64,000 nucleotides of DNA. Source: Brasenia schreberi. Taxonomy: Eukaryota; Streptophyta; Magnoliopsida; Nymphaeales; Cabombaceae. Positions 25,561 through 38,870 of this stretch are shown piece after piece; positions within the stretch are counted from its first letter, which is position 1; the number at the start of each line of letters is the position of its first letter. The position numbers and the translations under genes were made by a program. The notes under the pieces are model-generated. The model did no database searches. It had not been told where the DNA came from and was given only the letters and a program-made list of their open reading frames with translations. Location: NCBI GenBank assembly GCA_036023115.1, contig JAYKKT010000074.1, positions 9,608,501-9,672,500 on the forward strand, given 5' to 3'.

Positions 25561-27625
25561 CTTATTACTGCATTTGGGCTCTGCAGCACGTCGCTAGGCG
25601 GGGACGCCCCAAAACAATGCTCATAATTTTTGTAATCTATGTTATAAAATCCGACAAAGTTTTACGCAGGCTGTCGGAAGCCTGACACAACCCTCCTTTA
25701 ACCGGGCTTGGGACCGGCAATGCAAGGGTGATCCCTTAAATGGGCGGAGTTAGTATTCTTTTGCATTTAATACAAAAAATTAAGTGATTGGATACTTGCC
25801 ACATGATCTTTTCCCTTTTCTTAATGAGATCGGAATATCCAAGTTTGATACATCATTACCTTCTTCTGACGTGTCCATGAATCGATGTGAGGAGGAGGCT
25901 CCCCCTTGGTTTATAGCTCTTTCTTCTCTGGTTGATCATGTTTCTTTTCTACTAACTCATCACTATCACTTTCTCATATATAGTATCAAATGGCAGCACA
26001 TGCTCTTCTATTATACCACTAGGAGAAGTACTCTCACATGTAAAATAAGGAGTGGTTTCAAAAAATAAAACATCCAAAGACACATACCTCTGCCGATTTT
26101 TAGGATCATAGCATACATAAAAGAATGGACTCATCTGGCAACATATAGAACTCATTCATCAATTCACCACGACTAAAGATTCTTCCCGTCCTTAGATCTT
26201 GAAATTTGCAACCAAATGGAGTAAAAGTTATTTATGCATATCTCTTACTAAGGAACTAACTAAAAGCAGATTAACTAAAATTATGGAACGTAAATCACAT
26301 GTTTCAATTGAAAATTTTGAGTCTTCATCTCCCATTTTCCTTTCATTAGGATTAGGGACCCATTGGCCAATTTTATATAATGAGGAATGGCAGCAGGTTT
26401 ATACTGTATAAATTTGGAATTATCACCTACCATATGGTATGTTGCTCCTTAATCTATCACCCAATAACTAGATTTTTTAAGAGATGAGTTACCACGAAGT
26501 AGGTACACTACAATCATTCTTTTCTGTTGAGGTAGAAAGCTTGTCTCTAATCTTCGTCTCTATTTCAACAATTTTTTTATCAGTTCTGCAAGTTCTTCTT
26601 GAGCAACCGTTCTACAGATCACGTGTATGTCTCTTTTTTCGAAAGTGTGAATATTACAACTTGTTCTTATCTTCAAAGTTATGAAATCATCTTCCTTCTC
26701 TTCCTCTTGTGGAGCATCTTCCACGCTGAAAGTTTGTATGTCATCTTTCGATGAAGGTTGATTTTTCACCTTGTGAAAAATCTCCTTTCTCAAGATTCTT
26801 CCTATCTTCCTCCCTTAGAAGAAGAGCATACATGGTATCCACATATGGCAACTCTTCTTTACTCACTATATTTATTTTAATAGATTCGTGTTCCGGAGCA
26901 ATTCCCCAAAGAAGGTCGAATACCTTCTTTGCTTCACTATCCACCATCCTATGCTTTACACAATGATTGCACTTATTCTGAATAATATATTGTTGTTCAT
27001 TCCATAAACTTCTAAGTTCACCATAATAATCATTGATAAACTTGTCCCCTTGTCGACATTTCCTTATTTTCTTTTATCTAGGATTTCATACTCTTTTGCT
27101 ATGTTCTTCTTAATAGAGTAGGTTTCTTCCACCACTACCCAAATTTCAGTAGCCGTTTTCAAGTATATCACAGTCTTGCTGATTTGGGGTATCATCGATA
27201 TAATGAACCATAAACTTACCATTGCATCTTCTTTTATTCACTTATCATTCTCAATGTTGTCCTTATTAGGTTTTTTATGCGATTCTCTGATTAGCCCTAA
27301 TTTTCCTCTTAATCTTAAGACTAATTCAATGGATCGAGCCCATTCTCAATAGTTCTTGTCATCCAACTTAATGTTGGTAATATGATATGGCTCAATTTTA
27401 GAGTCATTCGTAGTTACTTGAGATTTAAATTCTTCCTTCAATCAACTTTTCATAAAGTCTCATTTTTGAATCCTCTTTTTCCTCCTATCTGGCCAAGTCT
27501 TGCTACAATTGGTGTGTTGAATTTTCACAGATTTCTTTTGGACTGCTTCAAGTCACCCGAACTCCTCAGTAGCCTGCTACCCTCTCGATTTTCATGTCAA
27601 TCTAAGCACCCATACTCTATTACCA

Positions 27626-27903
27626 TGTTAGATTCTAGCCAAAAACTAAGTGTCAAGGAGGGAAAAACATACTTGAGGATGGATAAATGAGGTGTGCCGT
27701 CACCCACTCTATCGGTTATTCCTTTCTAGGTAAATGATACAACCCTACTTATGGTAGGGTTTTCCCTTTTAAAATAAGCCTACATTCTACTATATTAGAA
27801 TATTGTCATTAATGAAAGGAATTTAAAGGTATCTTCAAAAACAAATGATAAGACAACTATCTAAATACTGGATTTTTGCATGATGCGTCCCGTCTCTTAA
27901 ACA
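27626..27903 (-). repeat. 5' LTR of inner Copia
   Basis: 278 bp partner of 19559-19828, with the same CCCTACT..AGTAGGG-like internal segment. The adjacent minus-strand sequence TGGTAATAGAG is a diverged primer-binding site. Confidence 0.85.
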
Positions 27904-28091
27904 AGATATATCTGGACGAGTGATAGTGAGATAAGTCAGTGCTCCTATCAATTGCCTGTAAGGCATTGGATCGTTCAGTTTCTCTCCATTCGTTACGCTC
28001 AATTTTGTTCCAAGAACCTCTCATGTATCCACCTTCTCGTCAATTACACATGACCTGCTAATAATTTCACAGTTTCACTAGCAATTTTTGT

Positions 28092-28391
28092 TTAAGACAT
28101 AAAGTATCCTCTATCATTATGTACAATTTCAATTCTTAAAAAATAACTAAACAAACAAAGATCTTTAATTTCAAATTCTTTTTGAAGATCACTTTTAACT
28201 TGTAATATGTCAGTTTCATCACTTCCAATGATAATCATGTCATCTACATACAAGAGTAGAATTACTGTACCTAGAATTGATTTCTTCACAAATAATATAG
28301 TGTCAGTATAACATGACAAAAAATTATGCATATGCATAAAATCTTCAAATTTGTCAAACCAAACCTTAGGGGCTTGCTTAAGACCGTACAA
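28092..28391 (-). pseudogene. Copia reverse transcriptase fragment (outer element)
   Basis: Reads MYGLKQAPKVWFDKF, then VILLLYVDDMIIIGSD, including the YVDD catalytic motif and the Y/F-x-L-x-I-E-I region of Copia. The open frame is about 99 codons; flanking pol sequence is recognisable but out of frame. Confidence 0.85.
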
Positions 28392-31300
28392 AGCCTTATT
28401 TAGTTTAAGAACATGATCTTTCGGGACATATTCAAGAAAGCATTATTAACATCTAGTTAAAAAACTTTTCAATTTTTAATAGGAATAAGAGTTATTAAAA
28501 TTCTTATAGTTGTCATTCTAATAACCAAAGCAAAGGTTTTCTCATCGTCTATTTTATATTCTTTAGCTACAAATCTAGCTTTGTATCTTTGTATGGTGTC
28601 ATCACTATATTTTTTTACTTTATATATCTATCTACGTTTAATTAGTTTTTTATCCTTAGGTTTAGACACAATATCCCAAGTTTGAGATTTATCTAAGTCT
28701 TTTAATTCTTCTTGCATAGCATTTTCCCATTTCCATATACCTTTGGCTTGATTATAGAAATTAGGTTCTTTTACTTATAAAATGGTGACAATAAGATTTT
28801 TCCTTTGAGATTCAAAGGTTTTATAGGTCATAAATCTTTGTGGAAACCTTGGAATTCTATGAGCTAGTCTAGTGTTTTCTTGTTCTCTAAGTCTTCTAGC
28901 ATAGTGTAAACGAAAAGCTCTATAATATCACTAGACTCGTTGTTTTCTCTTATTTTCATGTTCGTGTGTTCATCTTGTTGCCTTAAATCAATAGTTTCTT
29001 CTCTACCACTGTCTTCATTCTCACTATCTTCTATGTTTGCAAGGTCATTTAGAAAGGTATATTTTTTTTATCTTCAATGTTAAAGTCATAGTAGTAGTTA
29101 TCTTCTAAAAATTTCAAATCTCTTTATATAAAGTTTGTCTTCTTTGGGATCAAAACACCTATATCATTTTCTGTCAATGTCGTAACATAGAAAGAAACAC
29201 TCAATAGCTCTAAGAGATAATTTATCATTCTCATCCGTATAAACAAAACATTTACAACCAAAAACTCTTAATCTTTCATAATATGGGATAAGTTTAAACA
29301 ATTTTTCAAAAGGAGACCATTATCAAGTTGAGAAAAGGGTATTCTATTTATTAGATAAACGGCGGTAAGGATAGCTTCCGCCTACAAGAATTTTAGAACA
29401 TTATTAGCAATCAAGAGAGTTCTATTGGTTTCTATAATATGTCTATGTTTGCCTTCAACTAAGCTATTTTGTTGTGGGATTTTTATGTAAGATTTTTGGT
29501 GTAAAATTCCATGTATTTCTAGATAATTTTGAAATTCTTTTCACATTTATCATCATCGGAATTTGATCTTAAAATTTTATGAGTGGTATCGAATTGATTT
29601 TTAATCATATTGTGAAATGTCAAGAAAATTTTAAAGACTTCAGATTTATGTTTCAAAAGAAATATAAGTATACCTAGTAAAATCATCTATGAAAGTTACA
29701 TAGTATCTCAGTCCTCCTTTAGAGACAACAGGAGTGAGCAAACATTAGAATGTACCAACTCAAAAGGTTTAATCATAATAAAGCTTCTTTCACCAAAAGG
29801 TGTGTGATGCAATTTTTCAAGAATACATTATTTGCAAACAAAGTCTTTAACTTTATCATTTTTCAAGAAAGGATGATTACACAACTTGTTAATGTCTAAA
29901 TGTCCTAATTTTTTTTGCCAAAAAGTAGTGTCATGAACTACACCACATTTGTCAAAATTTAGCACAACAAAATTGTTCATTTTGTATAATTCACTTTCTC
30001 TATGGCCTTGTCAAATCACCTTCTTCGATATGTAATCTTACACCACACAATTTTTGGATGAGAAAGTGACTACAGACCATTGTCACAAATTTGAGCAATG
30101 GAAAGAAGATTTAGAATAAGTTTTGACACAAAACTTACATTGGGTATCTTAAAATCTTTATTTTTAAAACTTCAAATTTAATATACTTAAGTCTTGTACC
30201 ATCGGCCGTAAAAACATATTTATTTGAAATCTTTTAGCAAGAGTTTTTAAAGAGATTATTTTTAGTGTCTTGTGAAAGGATGCACCCGAATCTAAAAACT
30301 AAGACATATTTTAAGAATTTGTCGATAACACATTGTCGGAGATGCTAGCCTTTTCTTTGAACATCTCTTCTACGTATGCCTTATGTTGGAAGGTAGATCT
30401 CCTTCCTCTTTATCCTCCCTAGTGGTCATGTTCCTAAATTTTTTTATCAAGATAAGATAAGTGGTTTTAATACGTCTACTTTATTTGCAATAGTTGCAAA
30501 TGGTGCTTTTGTTTGGCCATGAAATCGTGGGCTTTTTTATTTGTCCTTCAATGTTCTTGAAGTGCAGACACTTATATCTTTAGATTCATCCCTGGTATTG
30601 ATGCGGAAAGAACGGCCTTTTTGGAAGCATTTAAAGTTTTTAATTTAGTTTCTTTAATAACTAGATCGGCAAGAAACCCATCCCCTTTGGCCTTGGTTTT
30701 CTATGGATTAAGGTATATCTTATATTTTCAAAATCATCTCTAAGACCTCGCATGAACAAGAAAAAATATTGATTGTCTAAATATTCTTGAAACTCATCCA
30801 GTTTTTTAAGTTTTTTAAACTTGTCAAAACTTCAAAGTTGATTCCAAATTCAAAAAATTCATTGTGGTAATCTCTAATGCTCAAGTTGCCTTGCTTAGTC
30901 TTATCATCATTTCCATTAAATTAATTTAAAAAACAAAATTATCTTGAAAATAAATTTTCTTCAAATAAAGTTTCAAAAGCATCTTAAAAGATGTTGATTT
31001 ATGATTTTATTTTTAAGTTTATCATCTACATTTTAGCAAATGATCGAAGTGATCTTTGCATTCATTTTTTCCCATGTTTTTAAATCTTGTTTATATTTTT
31101 CTTGGGCTTCGATGATATCATCTTCACCAAGTCCATCAATAATCAAATTAGGTTCTTAAATACTACCATCAACATAATCTCAATAGTCTTTAGATAAAAA
31201 GTAATTTTTCATTATTCTTACCCACCTTTGATAGCAATTTGGGTCAAGCAAACACTAAAACACTTCATTTTTAACTTTCATTTCTCACAAAAAAATAAAT

Positions 31301-31408
31301 TTTCGGAGATTACCTCAACCTTGGAATAGAAAAGGTAAGAAGACAAAACTTGCTTTAAGTTATGCATGCAGTGTCCAATAATATTCTTGCGAGTAGGCTC
31401 TGATACTA

Positions 31409-31770
31409 TATAAGAAAATGATCCTTAAGTCACTTAGGAATCTCAATCAATCATCAATTGAACAAACCGAGAGTAGCCAAGAAACAAATCCACCAAAAGC
31501 TAAGTGTTTCAATGCTTCATGCAAGTCAAATAACAAGCAATCAAAGGGTCAAAACAAGTGTCAAAGTGTTGCAAAATAGCACCTCTTATTAAGAGGCTCT
31601 ATTTATAGAGCAAATATACAAGTTTATTTTACAGCAAGTAGAGGAGAAAGGGATGCACCCAGCAGCTGGAGTCTCCCCAATGGCTAGCTTGGGGTGGCTA
31701 GGGCCCTGATGGCCTGGCTATCCATCACACAAACACGGGCCCTAGTGGCCCGTCCTATTATATTTTAACA
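31409..31770 (-). repeat. 5' LTR of outer Copia
   Basis: 362 bp partner of 18596-18940. Both copies share AACACGGGCCCTAGT and the TATA-like CTATTTATAGAG. The primer-binding site follows on the minus strand. Confidence 0.85.
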
Positions 31771-32007
31771 ATTGCTGCTGCATCCACAAAATCCTAAGCT
31801 CAAAAAACTGAGATAACCAAAGAATACACTGTTTGACACATTTGCTGGATTTAATTCAACGGCATTGATCCATATATGCAACAGTAGAGAAGCTATAACG
31901 TTTAGATATATAGATACAAGTAAACAGGTAAAAGTAGCACCACACAGTATGAGAGAGAGACAGAGCAAACTAACTCAAAGTAAGAACTATGCAAACACTA
32001 AAATTAC

Positions 32008-33934
32008 CTTCCAGATGAAAGAAAAGATAAGAATCCAGTTGGGATATAATGTTGGCTAGATACAATGGTCGAGTATCTTATTGACAAATGCATGATACAG
32101 TGGCCCAGATCTTCTCCTCTATATAATGAACCACAGATATCATTTAGTACATCAGTTGACAACCTGCTGTGCATGAACTCCAGAGATAAAAGCGTCTCCT
32201 TGTTCTGGTTCAAAATTTTGCAAATTCCATTAACCTATAACCAGAGACATGAAGTAAGCTTGCAGCAAAGAAATTTGCTATGTCCTGTAAAGAGTAAGGA
32301 AAAGGACAAAGAACAAGGAAAACCAACTTATTTTCCTTGTCTCTTTGTGCACGGGTGTACAAGTGAGCATGCATGTGTCTCTGTGTGTGTGTGGCCAAGG
32401 CCATTTGCCAAAGGTCCCTATTTTATTGGAAAGAGCACTATTTATGGAAGTCTCCATTTCTTAAGCAAAAGCCACTATCTGTGACACATGGACTATACCC
32501 AATTTAATTTTAAATACTTTGTCCCAATAAATAGAAAAAAGAGAGAATACCATCACAGTGACCATTTAAACCATTTTTGTATATTTAATGTCTAGAATCC
32601 ATGGTGGATAAATCTGACAAAGTTCTACACTGGCTGTCATAAGCCTAATGCATTTTTTTATATTTAATGCAAAAGAAAAAATATATCTTATGGTACGTAT
32701 GACAAGATAAATCTATACTGTCCACCCTTGAAATATGATCCTTACAACATTGGTTGGCAGGAAAATGTACATCCTTCTAGCTACAAGTTGCGGAAGTGAC
32801 CCCCACCAAGTTAGTTTTGGTTTGGTAGGTTAGGTTGTTTCAGCATCACTATTATGACAGTTGGAGAACGTTATCCCACTTTTTGAAACATATGAAATGT
32901 TTGAAAGTAACTACCTGGAGTTGTGGGTAGAGAGAGAGCTCTATGACTAGTGCATGATTACTGCACATGAATTTTGGCTTGAAGGCTGTCAAAGAAACCA
33001 TGAATTGAAAGAGGTTCCAAAACATGCAAGGATGTTAAGGAACACAGATGGAGTTGTGGGTATAGACAGATAGGAACTAACTGGAGAGAAACACATCGTC
33101 CAATTCAACTTGGATACAGAGAAGAACGAACAAGTGCCAGGGATACACAGCTCTTTTAAATCTTCTCATGCAACAATTTTACTGTTTGTATCTCTCTTTA
33201 TACTACAACAACAACAATTTTAAATCTTCTCTTTATACTACAGAAGGACAAAAATCCATATTAGACTGGCTAGTTGAACTTGACTAGTATAACCAACCAA
33301 ATCACATTTGGTTTGGTTTGGTTGGGTAAGTTATATAAGCATGACTGCAATGAGATTAGGAGAATAATATTCTACTCTTTTAAACACATAAAACATTAAA
33401 TTGTATCTGAACTGAAGCAATGTATAGAGAGAGAGAGAGGTGGCTAAACAATGTGGGTCGCACATAAGTTTTGACTTAAGACTGTCAAATATCAACTGAA
33501 GGAAATTCAGAAAACAAGGGCACGTGGAGGTAACGGAACACAGAAATTTCCCAAAAATTGGATGTGGGTAGCTGGGAACTGATTGGGAACAACCACATTT
33601 GTTGGATGCGTCCAACAATGGGCATTCTAAGTGAGGGGTGAAGTAGAAGAGTACAAAGAGAATTATAGGCATTCCATTTTAACAATTGTCTACTAGGGTT
33701 TTTATCCATTTTTACACTTCAAAGATGAACACTGAGAGAATAGATCTTTTTGCTTATTTAACTTGTATAGAGAGAACTAAATCAGATCTAGTGTAAATTC
33801 AGGTTCACTGAACATAAGTTTAATTAGGACAGGATCTTATTTCAAGACTAATACTCAGCCAATAATGTGCCAGGTACCTAAAAAACCCAATATGTGATAT
33901 GATGCTCCACCCTACAGGTAAGCTGCATGACCAT

Positions 33935-33980
<46 letters not shown>

Positions 33981-34344
33981 TATATGATATGTCTCGGTTA
34001 TGGCAGTGCAACAAAATGACCCAACTATTTTATATGAACCTAAGATCGTCATAATCAAATTGGTTGATCAATTTACTTTGTAATCTTTTTATAGCTATTT
34101 TGTTAGCATGAATTGGTCAGAGAAATAAAAGTTTCATAGCAGTAATCTAACTTCTAAGATCCTGGCAGAAGCAAAGGTGTACTATTTTGTTTTCTCCCTC
34201 TAATACAAGTGACAAAATGTTATCTCTAACATTGTAAACCATGACACAACAGTTTGACAGGTCCTTTCAAATAACTGGTGCAGAATCTAGAAATATGCCT
34301 TTTAGCCTGTGTATATGTATGCAAGAGTTTGAGTGAGTGAGTGA

Positions 34345-34380
<36 letters not shown>

Positions 34381-37125
34381 ACAGTTCAAACATGAGTCTT
34401 GGATTTGACTCCACGAAAAATGATTCCATGTAGCCTGCTACTTCTAAGCAAAACCTGTGAAACGTAAAGATGCAAGAGAGTGGTGTCCAATCAATGATAA
34501 CAAAAACATGCAACAATATGATTGTTATATTGATACCAGTAACAATGAACATTGATAGATATACTAAATAATAGGTACATACAGCCTTTCAAAGGATAAG
34601 CATTTATATACAAATACTTGAACAGATATTACATAAGTTCATAGTTCATGTTATGGATTGATGAACTACCACATGTACTGATTATTAGCAGAGGTTTCTC
34701 TTAAAGATTTTTATGCACGCCAAAACTTCTCCAAGAAGAGCCAGTTAGTTATGGTTCTTGGCCGTTAGGTTCCATCCGTATATCAGCACCCACTGTGCTA
34801 CAATGTAGGTTTAGCAAGTTTAAGATGAACGTAAATCCAACTTGAATAGAAAAGTAACTTGCTTATTGTTAGCTCTTTCTTCTTTCCTGTGGTTCCACCA
34901 AAACTGCCGGACATTTTATTTGGACACTTGTTCTACGTAGCTTCTCACTTTTGAAAATTAATATTTTAGATAGCTTCAAATGAATTTTAGGTTTTGAGTG
35001 GATCTTAATCAAATCATAAAATCAACTCATAATACACACATTCTCCATATATAATGATACACATTATTTTTCTGTTTCACTTAGGTTTAAATGGGCAAAT
35101 AACTTCCATAATTATTCCAATAATATGAAATCAATTCTAAAATGGACACCAAAATCTTATAACATGGAATTAATTATGAAAGGACACCAAAGCATACCCT
35201 CCCTCCCTGTGCCTCATCTCCTAATTTCATCATTCTTCTTCCATCACCAGGACAACAATCATATGCAACAATATAAGTACTAACTCAATAAAATAACTCC
35301 TATGTGATAAATCTCTAGTGTAAAGCTGACATTCATGCTATGTTATGCATGAAGCTAAGTATCGTCAGTGTCAACAAACATTGTAACAATAAACCTGCTA
35401 GAATCCGCTCATAAGGGTATACGTTAGGAATACTGCATACGAATAAAGCTTAGGAGTAACCGGAAATCATAAGTTTTATGCAAATATTCCATTATCAAGG
35501 GAAAGCGCAAAGATGGTTTTTCCCATCATAAAGGAAAAGGAGGTCGAAAGTTGTCATTTTGATGCTAATAAACCTGCCCAAAATAAAACCATCTATAACC
35601 ATGACATCAACACACTTACACATGTTTCAGGGGCACAAAACACATTTTGAAGCTTTAAGTACCTGACAGAGAAAGAGAAAAGGTAAATATGGCTAACAAG
35701 CCACAAAACAGAGTTATCGACAAAGAAAAGCCGTGGAAATCTCTCAAAGAGTCCATTTATACAAAAAATGTGACTAAACGGTAAGTCTTATTCCAAGACC
35801 AACATCTTCCTAAGAGGCAAGTCATAGTTGCAATCAGAAGCCAATGAAGATGAACACCAATTTTCATGACAACACTCACATTGAAAACCCAAATAACCAA
35901 ATGAGCTAAATAACCAACCTCACACAATCAAGAACAATATTTTTCCTAACAAGCTGATAAATTCAACTAGTGATCTATGTTACAAGCTGATAAATTCATT
36001 GCTTGACAAACTTGAAATAGCAAATCAGACTCATATTTTTCCTAACAACACAACCACACAGTTTCAGTAGCTCAGATTACACGAGAAGTAGTGAACAATA
36101 GAACCTGGTAACTGAAAAGTGTAAACATGAATTGCATAGATGATTGAGTAGAGGAAGCAAAAGAGAAGGGTAGCACACATAATCATATTTACCGAGAATG
36201 ACATACACAATACTACCAGATAAGGTGTCGAACAGTAATACTACCCTAAATAGTTGTACAGTGAGAGTATTTCTCCGTTCAACAGTGTACAGTAATACTA
36301 AAAGATTACTGAAAAGCCAACACACAAGCCCACAGGCTTCCCCCCGACCCACCCCCACACAACCAGAAGAGGCACTTTCATCTAAAGCTGATGCTATAGC
36401 TTCGATCTGAATGATTATGCTCTTCTTTTCTGGGAATGATGAAATGAAATTCTGTCAAGTGACAGCAGAAAAGTAATACAACAACTCTCTTGCCGTTGGT
36501 TCTTACTGTTGTGCCAAATGAGGAGATAAAATGACACCGTTATATAGGCAAGTTGGCAGAGAGTGAAGCAAATGAACCTGAAAAACAATTACACCTTGTG
36601 GAACAAAGTCAAATCTTTAGAATATTTCAGACTGGGCACAATTTAGTAATGCCTACGTCAACAAATATGAAGATAAATAAAAAGCATGATGTAAGCACAC
36701 ACAATAACATATAACTTTTGCAAGATTCATTGGAGAATGAAGATGTGCCTATGTGTGGATGAGTCTGCACAAGTGCTTAATCATGGAAGACAACAGACTT
36801 TGCGATCTACAAGCAATAAAGAATGAAAATCATCATAAGTGAAAATTCTTAGACAGAATTTGACTCTTCATAAACAAAAACATTAAAGAAAAGATTGAAG
36901 GTGACAAATGACAAAATTTGAAAGATCACATACACAAATAGTAGAAAACAATCATCAAGATAATTAGAACTAGATAAGAGGAAAGTGGGACAATCACTTC
37001 CCAAAAATCCAAGAAATAATACCTAACATAGCGTCCAAATTGTTGGCAATGGTAAGATAATTTTGAATAACCAGAAACAGTATGTTCTTTTAACTCATTG
37101 AATCCAATATGTCCCAAAATAACAT
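32008..37125 (-). CDS. RNI-like LRR gene, middle exons
   Basis: Three exons: 37125-37023 (KEHTVSGYSKLSYHCQQFG region), 35662-35620 (YLKLQNVFCAPETC) and 32234-32008 (VNGICKILNQNKETLLSLEF to GFLSFLSSG). Phases connect upstream to the exon at 47083-47010 and downstream to 16966-16846. Family members that I recall have about 20 more residues between FCAPETC and VNGICK; I could not find that small exon between 35620 and 32234. It may be too diverged to see by eye, or lost. The exons are separated from the C-terminal block by a 15-kb intron filled with nested retroelements. Confidence 0.75.
33193..33242. repeat. 15-bp direct repeat around a (CAA)n micro-insertion
   Basis: TCTCTTTATACTACA occurs at 33193-33207 and 33228-33242, separated by 20 bp beginning ACAACAACAATTTT. 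The layout resembles a target duplication around a LINE tail, but TTTTAAATCTTCTC also occurs 50 bp upstream, so local template switching is possible. Confidence 0.5.
33939..33985. repeat. (TA)n microsatellite
   Basis: Simple TA repeat of about 40 bp in an LRR gene intron. Confidence 0.95.
34330..34381. repeat. (GAGT)n(GT)n(GA)n compound microsatellite
   Basis: GAGT repeats grade into GT and then GA repeats over about 50 bp. Confidence 0.95.
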
Positions 37126-37659
37126 CTGCAAATGCAGAAGAATGATTAAAGGAAGATGGTAGCACAAAAATGAAATATTTTATTTAAGAAAAAGATTGAA
37201 GATACAATGATTAAAACAATGTTCTCCTTGATAATATATAATAAATCTAGATCACTATGCAAGCCATCATCTTTGTGAAGCTACGTTTCTGTAACATACA
37301 TGAATTTTACGTAACAGCATAGAGATATAAACAGTGATGAGGAGAGCCTATCATGTCTGGTAGTCATCAAGTTTCATCTTAGACAGGAATACACAGCAAC
37401 AACATGGTGCAGATTGATAAAATTGTTCCAGACATCCACATACTTGATACTAGAAATAGCGACAGCAAAAAGGAGCAAAGTGACCATCAAATTCACCATA
37501 TCAGACACTCCGAATCAGTAACAGTTATGTTGTCTTACTGAATAATGGTTCCTACTAACCAGTACCAACCTAAATCAAGATTTTGGAAGAATAAGAATTG
37601 CAGCAAACCATTTAATCAATCACATTTACATTTGTCTGATTCACCATAAGTATGATATC

Positions 37660-37880
37660 TTATCTGGCAAGTCATAGCCCTATAGAGTAACACTTGAAAG
37701 GACTTCTGAAAGTCATAACCTTATAGAGTAACACTTGAATAGATTTGATGTTGCAGAAATCCCTCGCCCCGTTAGATTGGAAGTTGTCCTTACGATCTTT
37801 GAGTCCCTTCTTTCACAGTAGGTGTGATATTCTCTCTGTGCAAGTATCACATCCCTGTAGAGTGACGCTTGAATCTGATA
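37660..37880. repeat. Three short dispersed repeats (TAGAGTAACACTTGAA)
   Basis: TAGAGTAACACTTGAA occurs near 37684 and 37726, and a diverged form (TAGAGTGACGCTTGAA) near 37859. The repeats sit in intron sequence left of the plus-strand Copia. No coding potential is recognised. Confidence 0.5.
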
Positions 37881-38290
37881 TTGTAGAAATTCTGCTCAGT
37901 TTCACTTTGATGTTCTATCTTTCAAATTGTTCTGGATCAGATAATCCTTTGTTTAAAAATCTAGAAAGATTTGCTCAAGTAGTTTTTCTTCTATCTCTAG
38001 ATGTTTGTTGGATCTCCAATTTGATGTTGATAAATGGGTTACAACTTCTGACAAGTGAAAGTTTATCCAAGATACTTAGCTTTTCCAAACCATTTTATAA
38101 TTGAGGAAATCTAACTCAAATTTGGTGTGATAATAAATTGAACGTGTGCTAACCTTATCCTCATTTGATGCCTTATGGCCAGCTTTTCTTCTTTGATATC
38201 TTAGAAACAAGATGCCCACTGATTACCAAATATCTGACTTTAAAGTGAGGTTTCTAGTTCCACTTATCAATGTAATCATCAACCACATAT

Positions 38291-38523
38291 CTGTTGAGAG
38301 ATATGATGCTGAAGAATACATGTGTCCAGATCTGTCTCTATATCTGCTACATTTGTTTTTCGTTGATTTTTTTAATTATATATTAGTGTAAGGGTATATT
38401 AGTCTTTCAAGTTATAAAACTTTATATATAAGTCCTTATATATAAGTCCTCTAAATATATTAGAAACCCTAAGAGGGGTTAAGGAATAAAGTGATGGCTG
38501 CTCCTTGAATCTTCTTCTCAACA
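38291..38523 (+). repeat. 5' LTR of plus-strand Copia
   Basis: Runs TGTTGAGAGATATGATG to CTTCTTCTCAACA and is followed by TGGTATCAG. The partner begins TATTGAGAGATATGATG at about 46432. Confidence 0.85.
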
Positions 38524-38870
38524 TGGTATCAGTCTATCAGAGCCTCTTATCACTGCAAATCAGTGATTATGGTGGAGTTTATGCAGTAAGGAAATAAAAA
38601 TTGTATTGTAGTTGCTGCTGTTCGTGTGGTTGCTGTAAAGACCATCCCAAGAAGACCACTTTGTTGCTGTGGCCGTGGTGAAGCTGAAGGTATTTTGTGC
38701 TGCATATGAAGAAAAAAACACAAAAAGGGTAGAAGGTATTCTACTGCGTGTACAAAAGAAACAAAGAGGGCAGAAGGTATTTTGCTGCTCTATGTGTGAA
38801 GAAAAACAAAGGAGAGCTTTCTTCTTTATTGTGTTCTTCGTTTGATTGAAGTGTTGTAAGAAAGGAGAGC

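Larger units (their letters stand above)
22561..25760 (-). mobile_element. Near full-length RTE-type LINE, copy 2
   Basis: Minus-strand non-LTR retrotransposon. In order it has a 5' region with two tandem monomers (25560-25388), an APE-type endonuclease (25397-24792), a linker (24662-24024) and a reverse transcriptase (23958-22720, with FADDIVLLEESKEKVKRK). The two enzyme domains fall in several ORFs separated by shifts, so it is inactive. The last about 55 bp and the (TTG)n tail seen in copy 1 are missing at 22561. The 5' end is placed near 25760 and no target duplication was identified. Confidence 0.85.
19559..27903 (-). mobile_element. Inner Copia retrotransposon nested in outer Copia
   Basis: LTRs at 19559-19828 and 27626-27903 (TGTTAGATTCTAGC to ..AACA) are flanked by the 5-bp duplication AGATA (19554-19558 and 27904-27908). 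On the minus strand it holds gag (about 27300-26700, with KKVFDLLWGIAPEHESIKIN), a knuckle and protease region (about 26700-26000), reverse transcriptase pieces (21520-21340 and 20540-20340, split at the YVDD motif by a LINE), RNase H (20130-19915, with WCDSKAAIQIAANLVFH) and a polypurine tract beside the left LTR. Most of integrase is missing or replaced by later insertions. Frames are broken throughout. Confidence 0.85.
18596..31770 (-). mobile_element. Outer Copia retrotransposon in LRR gene intron
   Basis: Minus-strand element with 5' LTR 31770-31409, primer site 31408-31396 (TAGTATCAGAGCC, one base off the usual TGG start), gag and knuckle region about 31260-30300, integrase region about 29900-29000, reverse transcriptase about 28700-27904, and after the inner insertion an RNase H remnant at about 19556-18954, polypurine tract TTTGATGGGGG at about 18951-18941, and 3' LTR 18940-18596. 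The TSD is ATTGC. All coding parts carry stops and shifts, so it is dead. A second Copia element (19559-27903) is inserted between reverse transcriptase and RNase H. Confidence 0.85.
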
